NCBI GenBank assembly: GCA_963678675.1
Contig: OY783194.1
Coordinates: forward strand, 16,731,370-16,795,369
Length of the DNA: 64,000 bases
Direction of reading: 5' to 3'
From: Xiphydria camelus
Lineage: Eukaryota; Arthropoda; Insecta; Hymenoptera; Xiphydriidae
Shown: positions 30,547 through 40,623 of the stretch, one piece after another
How the letters are laid out: the number at the start of each line of letters is the position of its first letter
Numbering within the stretch: the first letter of the stretch is position 1
The notes under the pieces: model-generated
What the model was told of the DNA's origin: nothing
Seen by the model: only the letters and a program-made list of their open reading frames with translations
Databases searched by the model: none
Made by a program: the position numbers and the translations under genes

Positions 30547-30734
30547 CTTCCTACCCTACCTTTTTCCGGCAAAATCTTTTGCTGCCCCCTCTTCCCGGCT
30601 TGTAACGGCCCTTTCACTCTGCTTTCACACTACACTTATGCCCTTTCTCTATTTACTTTCACGATTTCACTAATTTTTCCTCGCAGCCCCCAGAGATGCG
30701 TCCACAGAGATGCGTCCGCTCGCAGCGCCCTCCA

Positions 30735-31264
30735 ATTTTCGAAATGATTTCCATTGCTTTTTCGAACTTTTTCAAATGTTGGTCTTGAAATTTTGCGACA
30801 TTCTTGCGTAATTCTCTATTTCAGTTGGTTAATGCTTGCTGGTTGAGTTTGCAAAACAACAGATTCCAGATGTCCCCATAAGAAGAAATCGTAGGGAGTA
30901 AGATCAGGTGATGGAAATCATTTCGAAAATTCATTGTAACGTAATTGATCTTTAATAAATGCATTGACAAAACACTTCCAGCAGTTTCTTTCTCGATTTG
31001 TGCGAAAACTACTCATCGAAAGGTACCAAAATTTGGTGTTATTGTGAAGCATTTTTAAAGAGCTTTTCAACGCTATATCACACATGGGGGGTTGCTATTT
31101 AAGATTACAAAGTTGAATGGGCTACCCCTAAGGGGATTGGAGGGGGTGCGTCTCCGATTATGTCATTTTTGGTTCCCCCTCTCCACTGCCGAAACCATAT
31201 TTTTTTTTAGAAAATCTCTATAACTTTCTGAGATATTGGGGTGGCAAGTTTTCAAAATGTCACC
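30735..31264 (-). pseudogene. mariner-like transposon fragment, transposase C-terminus
   Basis: On the minus strand, about 30870-30915 encodes P-D-L-T-P-Y-D-F-F-L-W-G-H-L, the catalytic-domain signature of mariner/Tc1-like transposases (third acidic residue within the D-x-F-F-L-W block). About 45 more codons lead to a terminal N-G-N-H-F-E-N. On the right the element ends at CAGGGTGACATTTTG (reverse of 31250-31264), next to TA. The left part is lost at the LINE junction (30732). Confidence 0.75.
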
Positions 31265-31265
31265 C

Positions 31266-31735
31266 TGTATATGATACACACTGTACACTCACTACAAAGG
31301 AATTTTTCCACTTTTATAGTAATTCGGCATATGATAATTGTTAATTTTGTGGAACAGTCTTTCAATGATGTTATTTATTTATTTATTATTATTTCAATGC
31401 TTCCTTTACGATGAACGAGCTCGCGTCTCACGATACGGGATGCTCCATTTCTGTAAGTCTTCTGACCTCTCACTTCTTGATTTTATAAAAATTATATTAA
31501 ATTAAGAAATAGGTCCAAAGAGACTTTTTTGTATGCTTTTTTAACCACAAATGTTTTATAGTGCGGTTGCTTCGTTGCAAATTAAATATGAAAGGACCCT
31601 TGCCTCTTACTTTTATATCCAGTTACTAATTATATATTCAACGGAAAAACAATTTTAATCCTCGTCGCTGTTTTCGTCTACTACGTGAACGATTCCATTT
31701 CTCATCAACATTTTACTGAGTATTTCAGCTTACGA
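31266..31735 (-). repeat. Dispersed repeat family B, copy 1 (with gene 3' end)
   Basis: The reverse complement of about 46760-47240. Shared phrases include 'gtgcggttgcttcgttgcaa' and 'cagtctttcaatgatgttat'. At about 31655-31720 the minus strand ends an open frame M-R-N-G-I-V-H-V-V-D-E-N-S-D-E-D and a stop, the same as the copy at 46849. So the repeat carries the 3' end of an unknown protein gene plus its trailer. Confidence 0.85.
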
Positions 31736-32290
31736 AATTCACGTCTCGTCTAAATGAATGGATTTCAACTTTCTCCGGCTTTTTCTTCAATCGGTTTCAT
31801 ACCTCCCAACAGTTACATACGTCACAGTCTCTTTGGTTAATCGAACCCGATCTTCATTTACTCCTCATCACACTCCGAGCGATTAACATTGTCAAGAGAA
31901 TGAATTCCAGAAAGTGACTGATTAGGAAGGAAGGACCACATTAGCCCATGCTAGCCCCACCGTCTTACAATTTCTGTTAAACATAAGGCTATATAAATTG
32001 TAATTAAATGCGCGTTAGTGCAGTCTACTAGAAGTCAACTAGCAGTCAACTCTCAGTACACGCTCAGTCAACGAAGTTTGGTGAACCAGTCAGTGTAGTG
32101 TAGAGTAGTGTAATACATTGTAACTTGGACTCGCCGACGGAGTCTATCAAATCGAGTGCAGTGCTAGGATTCTGCAGCTCTCCTTAAAAACGCTTGAGGA
32201 GATTCAGCCCTGAGGAACGGGATCACGAACAGACATTTTGTCATTTATTATTCACTGTAAATATTTCACTAAATCTCATCAAACATTACT
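31736..32290 (+). other. No gene; possible promoter-bearing repeat
   Basis: A TATATAAA at 31990-31997 is followed about 35 bases later by TCAGT/GCAGTC-like initiator text and a set of 'gtcaact' and 'gtcagt' reiterations (32015-32095). The layout recalls an LTR or retroelement promoter. No partner copy is seen, so nothing firm is claimed. Confidence 0.3.
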
Positions 32291-32381
32291 GCTATCTGAA
32301 CATGCCGAAGTTAAGAAAAATACTAATAAGTATATAGTGGATACGACGCAACCGATTTGAAACGAACTGCAGGCAAAAACA

Positions 32382-32640
32382 GAACAATGTTGCGTGGAAG
32401 TGATGTGGGTGTATTCGGTTACAGACAATTATTAAACATTCTAACTTGCAATAGATGTGTAAACATATGGCAGTACAATGTTGCGTGGAAGTGATGTGGG
32501 TGTATTCGGTTACAGACAATTATTAAAAAATGATCGTCTTTTTGTTCTAATAACTTCATTTAACCAAATATACCCACATCACTTCCACGCAACATTGTTC
32601 TGCCATATGTTTACACATCTATTGCAAGTTAGAATGACTA
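32382..32640. repeat. Direct and inverted copies of a Helentron 3' end motif
   Basis: 'acaatgttgcgtggaagtga' then 'tgtgggtgtattcgg' occurs at 32384 and 32476, and in reverse complement at about 32568-32605. Another reversed copy lies at 32815-32840 ('gtggaagtgatgtgggta'). The arm 32440-32528 pairs with 32565-32635. These appear to be stacked 3' ends of Helentron-like elements. Confidence 0.75.
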
Positions 32641-32999
32641 ACTCGTTTTTAGTTTTTTCCCACCTACCGTACCTCCACTCGCCTTTTTCGCGAGATTCCT
32701 ATATGAATTCCGCGTAAAGTACCTTGAGTTTGTGAGGGGAAATTTTCGACGCAAGTTGGGAAGAATGGGAATGAAATTTTAATTTTGGAATTCCGCGATG
32801 TTTGTATACGAAAATGTAGCGTGGAAGTGATGTGGGTATAATCGGTGAAAGGAAAATATGAAAACGAAAAATCGAAGTGTGTGAAAAAATTCTACAGGGT
32901 GAAGTGTAGTTGTGTATTCATATTTCATTTGTACACGACAATCATTTATGTAGTAATGTGTAGTTTGAACTGGTGAAATTAAATAGTGATTAATAATGT

Positions 33000-33300
33000 A
33001 CAGGAATTGAAAAGAAGAGTAAGGCAGAATACATAAGAAACTATGGACAAAAAGAAATTTGAGGAGGAACATAAGAATGCAGCACGACATGAGGCGGTTG
33101 TAATTGCGAGGTTGTTGTAACCAAATGGACAGACTATTCTGTCAATCGTTTGGTGATTTCAACGTAAAGTGTAATTGTCCTGCATATACACCAGTTATTA
33201 ATACTTTGAAGGATAAGTTGGAACATGATATGGGTTTATGTACCGTATTTTTTAGCTATCATAAACCAATTATATCCACCAAACATGAATCATAGTCAGA
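33000..33300 (+). pseudogene. Internally deleted Helentron copy: N-terminus joined to endonuclease end
   Basis: From about 33016 the plus strand reads K-K-S-K-A-E-Y-I-R-N-Y and A-A-R-H-E-A-V-V-I-A, the same N-terminus as the Helentron at 44870-45000 on minus. At about 33118 it jumps to N-G-Q/M-D-R-L-F-C-Q-S and G-D-F-N-V, the end of the endonuclease. Nearly the whole Rep-helicase gene is missing. It is oriented opposite to the large Helentron. Confidence 0.65.
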
Positions 33301-33430
33301 AGAAACCGTTCCTCACAACATTGTTGTACCAGATCTGTACAGATCAATCAGAAGTTGGAATGACTAACTCGTTTATGTTTTCTGAGTATGAATCATGTAT
33401 AGTGGATATAATTGATTCATGATAGCTGAA
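33260..33430. repeat. Tail-to-tail inverted repeat of two Helentron 3' ends
   Basis: 'agctatcataaaccaattat' (33254) and 'tgaatcatagtcagaa' on plus are mirrored by 'tctgagtatgaatcat' (33380) and 'ataattgattcatgatagct' (33408). The centre is near 33335. So the deleted plus copy and the large minus copy meet by their 3' ends. Confidence 0.75.
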
Positions 33431-34095
33431 ATACGAAACATAAACTTGCGAGTGTAGCTTATTAATGAAACGTTGAAAAACGGCATCAATAGTAGTGCCG
33501 CCGCTAGTCGTCGCAACTGTTATGTCCGTGCTCATATGAAGTCCCAACTTGTTCTGCAAGAAAGTAGAAGTGGTGTAGATATAGGATCACTAAAATTTAC
33601 GTTGAAATCACCACTCAGAATCATCGGTCGGAGATGATAATCCTCTCCAAGTAAAGCTGAACCCTCCGTAGTGAATGGTAGAAGGAAAAAGTGAAGGAAA
33701 CGTATAATCTGTTTTATGGGTTGGTGTGATGAAATGTAGACAACGATTGACAGAAGAGTCTGTCCATTTGGTAACATACATTCAGCTGCGCATATCTCTC
33801 CGACATCACGCATAGCTACAGCTAACCCGGTAATTTGACGATACGTTACATCCATGTTTGGAGTGATCACGTTACAACTGTTTCCTTTTTTGTAAATGGC
33901 TACTCCAGCAGTTCTTCTATCTGGTCTTTTATATTGAACGCAGCAATCGAAGTTGGGTATATCGATACTCTCATTGTCATCGAGCCACGTCTCTGATAAA
34001 ATTAAAATTGTAGAGTTCTACGTGACTTTATCGCTCAAGTCAGTACGGTGTGCTTTTAAACTCTGAATGTTAAAGCTGAACAATGTGAATTTGTC
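33344..34095 (-). pseudogene. Helentron endonuclease domain
   Basis: Directly downstream of the helicase in frame: F-S-F-N-I-Q-S-L-K-A-H, a TAG at 34018-34020, then L-S-E-T-W-L-D, A-G-V-A-I-Y-K-K, S-G-D-F-N-V-N-F. After a shift near 33560 it reads T-T-I-D-A-V-F and Y-V-S-Y-F-S-Y-H. These are the motifs of an APE-type nuclease of the kind found in non-LTR elements and captured by Helentrons. The S-E-T-W and G-D-F-N catalytic groups are present. One stop and one frameshift inactivate it. Confidence 0.85.
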
Positions 34096-36150
34096 CTTGA
34101 TGAAATGTAGAATGTTGTCGTGGTACGTTTGGAGAGGATTCAAACTGAGACGTTGGAATTCTTTTTGTAGTGCCACTGTCGAATTGGAATTATGTAGTCC
34201 GTGATAGAAGACATGATTGTCCGCCGAAGGTACGATGAAAAGGCCTTCAATACTTGTCACTCGTGATAATGCAACGTACACGAGTTGTTGAGCATGCCCT
34301 TTCTCATACGTATACACATCATAATCGAACGTTCCACCTTGGGATTTATGGAGTGTTATTGCACAGGCAGGTGTAAGAGGGAAGTGATTTCGCTTGGCAG
34401 TAATCGTTCGATTGTTGTTGAGATTAATAGTTGCATTTCGACGAGAGATGGGTACTAAATGTGATGGTATATTGTTTTCCCGCATGTACCGAGCTGCAAT
34501 TGCTCTTGTCTTTTTACCAATCTTTGAATTACCAGCAAATTGAAGCCAGAGTCGTTTAATGTCACTTATATTTGCGTCATCGTTATCTGTAGGTTCATGA
34601 ACTGTCTCTATAAATTTTAAATGTCCGTAAGTTCCATTCGACAATCCATCCGTAACATCTATGTTTGTCGTGATCAAATACGGTTGGTTTATCACCAATG
34701 TGAGCTGATATGGTAATCCACCAGTATCAAGTAGCTCCATTTTATGAAGTTTCTGTCTCACGAATGCCAACTGTTCGGCATTATGATAGCCAGCGTAAAT
34801 ATCCTTGGAGATGGACACAACTTTATCTGTTGATGAATTGAGAACAGATTGGTTGTATGTGTTAACGTCACGATTTCTTAGAAAGAGCCTGATTCCATGA
34901 GGACATAGTGAATCTGCTTCTGTTCTACTGAAGAAGCGAGATTCGATGAGATTCTGTTCCGGAAGCTGGAGCTTTTCGCCATTTCCAATTTTTGTAAGTA
35001 TGCGGGAGAAGTCAGCGTTGGACTGCCGCATGACCTGATTTAATTCATAAAATTTAAGGCTACGCCATAGTGTTAGACCAGCCATATTCGCCTTTATTTG
35101 TTGGAAAATTGGAGTTGCACGAACTGGAGGAAGCTGCCGTAGATCTCCTATATATGAAGAAGATATCTATGCCACCAAAATTGGAATTGAAATTTCCCAT
35201 GATTTGCTTCAACCGCGCATCAACTTGGTGTAAGAGCTCCGCCGACATCATGCTTACTTCATCGATAATGATAACTTTGACATATTTGAACAGAGATCTA
35301 ACTTGTTGTACAGCTTCGTAGGAAAGCGGTAAAATGTTTCCGATAGGAATATTCAATGCTGTGTGAATCGTTAGTCCGTCGATAGCAACAGCAGCTTTTC
35401 CAGTTGAGGCGCATGTCAAGTAAGCATTGTAGTATCCATCAGTATCGGTAAATCTATTGTAAATATGCATTAGTAACTTGATAACGAACGTTTTTCCGCA
35501 ACCTGCAGGCCCAGTGAGAAATATTTGTAGCGGCTGGCCGGTGTTATTATTATTATCTAACAAAGTACTGATAACGTGCATCAGTAGTCCCATCTGTCGA
35601 GAATTTGCTTTGCGCATTATACTATTGAATTCTTCTTTTGGCATTATATTCTCACGTTTCCTGACGATTGGTCCTAAGCGTTGAATTAATGCAATCCTCA
35701 TATCTTGATTCATCTCCATATTTCCAGCAGCGTAGAACTCAGCGTTTGGAACAGCTTCTGCGGCCCGACGAGCTGTTAATAATTCCCCTTCAACATCCGG
35801 TTCTTCGTTTGCAATGCACATTTCTCGACAAATTTGAATAGTTTTATTAATATCTAGATCAGATTCGAACTCCTTTCGGCGTTGCAATATAAGAACCTCA
35901 TTCTCCTCGTACAGCTGAATGAATTTTTCTTCTGCAAGAATTTCCGACTGTTCATCACGAAATGGTACATACAAAGTTACCATTTCACGTTTATATTCAT
36001 CAACGTCATCTGTCATATCATAGTTACGGTAGCGAAGTATTCTGGGACCAACAGAACGTTGTTTCCACTCGTTTGTAACTCCAACGTTGTAATTAGCGGC
36101 TGCTTGTGCTAGAGTAAGATCTTCAAGTTCCGGTGGTCGTCTTTCGTATT
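34096..36150 (-). pseudogene. Helentron Pif1-type helicase
   Basis: From about 36150 the frame holds R-I-L-R-Y-R-N-Y-D-M and P-F-R-x-E. Further on, counting from M at 36016, Walker A G-P-A-G-C-G-K-T lies near residues 169-176 and Walker B I-I-I-D-E-V-S-M-M near 248-256. A one-base shift near 35150 moves to the frame starting 35085, with G-D-L-R-Q-L-P-P partly in each frame. The C-terminal motifs are A-I-T-L-H-K-S-Q-G-G-T-F and Q-L-V-Y-V-A-L-S-R-V. Helitron helicases unwind the donor strand in rolling-circle transposition. All core motifs survive apart from the shift. Confidence 0.9.
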
Positions 36151-36252
36151 AATCAAACCAATTTTTGTTTTCCACACATCAGTTGAATTGTTTTCTACCT
36201 CGTCGTTTTCCATCTCCCGAATTGTCTTCTTGAAACGTTGTCTGTCAATAGG

Positions 36253-36723
36253 CTAAACTGTTGGCAGGTAAGCAAGTGCTTTGGAGCTGGCTGGCATCGG
36301 TAGTTTCAATAAAAACCAGGCTGCCTCCTGACTGGTCATCTCAACGCAGTTGAGCATATCGACACTGAGCTTTCGAGTAATTTCAATTATGTCAAATTCT
36401 GCATGCTCATCCATTGTCGTACGAATCTTGGTTTGCAGATTACTAATTCCTCGATTACTCTTATTGACATATTCAACAACGTACGCGGCACAGGAGTATT
36501 CTTCAATGATGAACTGTATATCAGTATTGGCACTGAGGATGTTTAAAACGAAGGGATTGAATGGATTGATCCACTTTTCATGTGTTTCACGTTTCAGAAA
36601 AACCTTTGGCCTTGTGAATCCTGCTCGCAACACATCCATGTAAAATTCATATGAATTTATTTGATGTTCCCGGAAGAAGTGATCGATGTTGTCATAATCT
36701 GTTTCCTCCAGTGCCTTCTTCAC
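36253..36723 (-). pseudogene. Helentron Rep tyrosine region
   Basis: The frame encodes N-P-F-N-P-F-V-L-N-I-L-S-A-N-T-D-I-Q-F-I then C-A-A-Y-V-V-E-Y-V-N-K-S-N-R-G-I. The Y-x3-Y-x2-K pattern is the paired-tyrosine motif that nicks DNA in Rep/HUH transposases. The frame ends at 36253. A short gap with shifted frames (36150-36250) leads to the helicase. Confidence 0.8.
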
Positions 36724-37470
36724 ATGCGCGTATATACCTTTGCAAGAGGATTTCGACGATGGTCATCGGTCGGCATGGGAACGAGAGTAACAGTAGATCT
36801 GCTTGGCATGAATGGTGCATCGAACCGGCACTTTTGTCCTTGAGCATGTCCTGTTTTTTTGTAGCATGTAAATGTATGTTTATGACGCTGAAGTTTAATG
36901 TGACCGAATGCGTTTGTTTCTGATACAGACACAAGATGATCAATCATATTGATAGCGGCAGGCATATCTGTACCAAGAGTACCCTTGGGAGCGTTATTGA
37001 GCCATAGTAAGATGTGGACGTGCGCACTCGACGGTGTTGCAATTCGATACGTTTGAAAAAGTTGACAACATAATTATTTCCGAATGGGCTGTGACGTTTC
37101 GATTTCAGAATTCCCATTATCGTGTCCACCAATTTATTGAAGTGAATCGCGCAAGTGACTGGATCTTCGTTGATGACCGTTGCCTTAGCATTGTAATTGA
37201 GGTTACGTAGGGTATCATCATTAATTTCCGAGCCATTATTCTTCAACTTAAAAAGCACTTTCATTAACTTGGACCGTCCAATTTCATTAGCGCTCATTGT
37301 CAAGAAAATTGTTGGCTTGCCAAGTTGGCGAATCATTGCAAATAGATCCCGTTTACGTGACGCCCAGTAATACGCAGAATTCGGTATATGGTGTAAAAAT
37401 GCTAAATTGTTTTCGATGCATCCATGGATGTAGTCCGGCGACTCTATTTGAGCTCTCGTGACCGTATTAT
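36724..37470 (-). pseudogene. Helentron Rep HUH region
   Basis: The minus-strand frame 37463-36944 contains N-S-x-Y-Y-W-A-S-R-K-R-D-L-F-A-M-I-R-Q-L-G-K-P-T-I-F-L-T-M (in shorter pieces), H-F-N-K-L-V-D-T-I and F-F-K-R-I-E-L-Q-H. A frameshift near 37030 then moves to S-A-H-V-H-I-L-L-W-L, where H-V-H is the HUH metal site. It continues as C-Y-K-K and C-R-F-D-A-P-F-M-P-S (36965-36720). HUH plus the tyrosines cleave and join single strands at the A|T target. The shift separates the HUH site from the upstream part. Confidence 0.85.
37464..37470. repeat. P-element target duplication, left
   Basis: GTATTAT, repeated at 43599-43605. Seven bases match. P elements make 8-bp duplications, so one base may have changed. 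Confidence 0.8.
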
Positions 37471-37759
37471 CACAGCTTACACAGCTAGAGCCAACTCTCA
37501 CGTAGGACCTTTAAACCTGGACTCATGCTATCTCTCTCTCGCTCGGGAAAGAATTCAGGGCCGTACTGCGGTAGTCTCCGACTCGCTCGGGAGAGAAGTC
37601 AGGGACGCATACTATGAGTAGTTGTTTCATTTTAGAAAGTGTGTACAGCACCGTATTTGTGAATTTGAGAATAGTTTTTCTTCAAAATGAACGCACATGT
37701 AGAAAATATGTCACCTAATTCGGATCATGATTAATATGAATAGAAAACCGAAATGGGAT

Positions 37760-39845
37760 TATTAAAATAAAAAATTGATAAATCTAAAGTTTATGTTAGT
37801 ATGCACGTTATTTATTTTCCAACCAACATTTTTATAGAGCTTAAGACCTACTAGCAGTTTATTCATGTTACGATAATAAACTGCAAACAAAATGAAAAAA
37901 TATTGCAACTTTTGAAAAATTCACCACTGGGTAACATCGCCTTAGTTTGTAATAACGGCCGATATCCGTAATTAATTAATTAAATAATAAAGTCGTATAT
38001 AATGCTCGAAATGCTGGAAATAGCCGGCGGACAAAGTATGACCAAAAGCGTTATTTTCTTCAATTCTGATTTTATTTAAAAAGTTGTACATTATGAAACA
38101 CATTGTGCCGTGCAGTGTACTACAAAACATTACATTTCATCCTAGAGAAAGTGTAAGGCAGCAGTAACTTTAAAATTCATTTCATAATTGTTATTTTAGT
38201 GAGTGGGCCAACAGAAGCGGGACGGGGTTCCACCCGTTTCTTTTGCATTATCTCCTTGGTATTTCTCGAATCCCGTTAAACTGGGCAAGGGTACCGCTCG
38301 ATCGGCCCTGACTATCTAAGGATATCGAATGGTGGTTCGATCCTTTGTACCTGGATAAGCCAGGTGTCACGTTCTTCCCGATCGGTCATTTATTGAATTT
38401 GCCATTTTCCTCCCTTCACAAAACTGACTCACTATTCGAGGTATAGCTTATCGTGCAGCGGAACAGATGCTAAAAATTATGTTTCAAAAAACAAACTGCA
38501 TCGTGACGATACGTATGTACTCTACATTATGCACAAACGAGTACCACTGATGATGAAAACATAATGAATCCGTAAGTCGGAAAGTTGAGAATGAAAAGGG
38601 TACGTGAATGCAATTTTAAGGAAAGCGCTCCAGTTTATTTAACTGCTCTGCTAGGTGCTGCTGTAATAGGTTATTTTATATAATGCTCACAAACATTGGT
38701 TATGTATTGTCATGAAATAACTTCTTCCTCTATGTAGAAATTGTATTTCATTAATAAAAGCTTCCGTCACCCGGAAAGGGTTAGCAACGTGCCGTTGCCC
38801 GAAGGTGCCCTCCGTCCTTTGGATTTTGTTCAATAAATTATTGTTGGATCCCTGGTAAAATTATTTTCGTTCAAGATTCAACTAACTTTGCATTTTTATT
38901 TTTGCCTGTCCGGAAGGGACAATTTATTATTTTATGGCTCTTTCTCGAAAGTACAGAAAAAGGGGAAAAACGTTCTTACCGGGTTTTCGAGTGAAAGTTT
39001 TTTTCCGAACATGTGATAAACAGACAGTCGAGGCGATGGCTCATGGGGTGGCCTCCACGGTCATCTCCAGGTAGTCATGTAGTCGCCAATCGTCTATTTT
39101 TTAATACTAGTCTTGGACAGATCTCTGTGCTGTGAACACCTTCTAAGTGCAGTAGAGTGAAGAGTTGTAATGAAAGTAAAAGTGAAGTTAGATTTCCCCA
39201 TCCATATATTTAATTGAAAATATTTGAAAAATCTTTCTCACATTTCAATATTTTATATTTAATTTAAAGTAATTAAAAGTTTACTGCCAGTACCTACATC
39301 ATCGTAGTCGCTTTTTCTCGGCATTTTAGTAGTGTTATCTTTGTTAATCGTACGAGGAAGCAGCATGTACGCACTCTCGTGCATCGTATATTTGTCGTCA
39401 TGAGGGAACAAAAAGTTGGACACGTTTGTGCAGTTTGAAGTTGTAGAAATAAACGCTACAACTGTAACAAAAGTTTCTTTTGCTTTCCTACTGATCCCAA
39501 TAGGTAAGTGAATATTCTATTATAAGCTCGTGGACAAAAATATGAAATATTTCTGGTTACCGAAATTACTAGAAAGTTTTTGTACAACTTCGCTCTCACC
39601 AACAGTGTAAAGTTATTTAATGAAAAGGCGTAAAATGAAGGGTTATTTGTAGTGCAAGGTGTTAACATAACGTAAACTATGATATTGAAAAAAGTTATAA
39701 ATATTTTTAAATATTTCATGTCTTTGACCATGAGTTCATTAATATTACGTGTGTTCTTCGTTTATTTACGTTCTTCCATATATCACACGCAAAGCAAAGG
39801 TACTACAGTTCTGAAAAAAGTGAAATGAAATATTGTTTTCAGAGC
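37760..39845 (+). other. 5' region of the P element, no coding exon found
   Basis: About 2 kb without a supported gene. Two GC-richer patches (38200-38420 and 38740-39090) contain phrases such as 'ctaaggatatcgaatggtgg' and 'cacccggaaagggttagc'. They differ from the AT-rich remainder and could be inserts. The first THAP exon (with C-x4-C) should lie here but was not recognised. Confidence 0.4.
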
Positions 39846-40623
39846 AAGGATATGGGCAATGAAATGCAATAGAGATGATCTATTACAAAACTACAATCAT
39901 CTGCATACAAATAAACGGCTGTGTGCGGATCATTTCGAACAGAGGATGTTTACAAATCATCTTCGCAATCGTTTGAATAAAAATGCAGTTCCCACATTAT
40001 TTTCTTCACTGGAAGGAAGTTCTGAGGATGTACAATATCATACGTACTCTCAGCCCATGCTAATCCCACCGAAGATAAATATTGTTAATGATATGGTTTT
40101 ATGCTCAGCCACCCGAGAAAATTATCTAGGTATTATAATAATCTATTACAATTGAGAAGAAATCATAACACGTTTCTTGGTAATGTTAACAGCAGTAATA
40201 TAATTACAGAGGACAAAACCGAAGATGAATGTCTGTCTTCATTACAAATGGAAGAAGATGAACTAATAACAGGTGATGTAACAGGTAATTTTGTAATATT
40301 TTGGTATTTTAGACCGAATTATGTAGTAAATAAATAAAACTACAATATACATAGCACGATTTTTATTATTTTCCAGTTGACTGCGGTGATGTGACTGCAA
40401 ATATAAGCGTAGATACTTCAATGGATCTTGCAGATAGAAGATCCTCAACATCGTCTACACAGACGGAAGGAAATCTGTCATACAACTCACCGCGAGAGGT
40501 AAAATATCGGCAAAACATAAGTACATTAACTGCAGAAAACAAAATGTTGCGCAAGAGAGTTAGACAGTTTGAAAAAATCAGAATTTCACTGACACCACAA
40601 CTCTGGAGCAGTACCAGGCCTTA
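39846..40623 (+). pseudogene. P-type transposase, THAP and leucine-zipper-like part
   Basis: A TTTTCAG acceptor before 39842 opens an exon with A-R-I-W-A-M-K-C-N-R-D-D-L, L-C-A-D-H-F-E and A-V-P-T-L-F. This is the second half of a THAP finger (C-x2-H-F and the AVPTLF box). An intron is likely at about 40285-40376 (GTAATT...TTCCAG). The next exon encodes L-T-A-E-N-K-M-L-R-K-R-V-R-Q-F-E-K, a heptad helix like the P-element dimerisation zipper. The frame is broken at about 40155 and again at 40620. Confidence 0.7.

Larger units (their letters stand above)
20696..30731 (-). mobile_element. Second non-LTR retrotransposon (interrupted by gypsy at 22670-28725)
   Basis: Minus-strand order: a 5' UTR near 30550-30731, an ORF1 (about 29060-30546), the endonuclease N-terminus (28730-29060), the gypsy insertion, the endonuclease C-terminus (21907-22669), the reverse transcriptase (20900-21610) and a deleted 3' end (about 20700-20900). 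Sense-strand composition is purine-rich (plus strand C/T-rich), unlike the R1-like element. The RT motif set fits the Jockey/I-type group, but the clade is not assigned. No clear target duplication was found. Confidence 0.75.
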
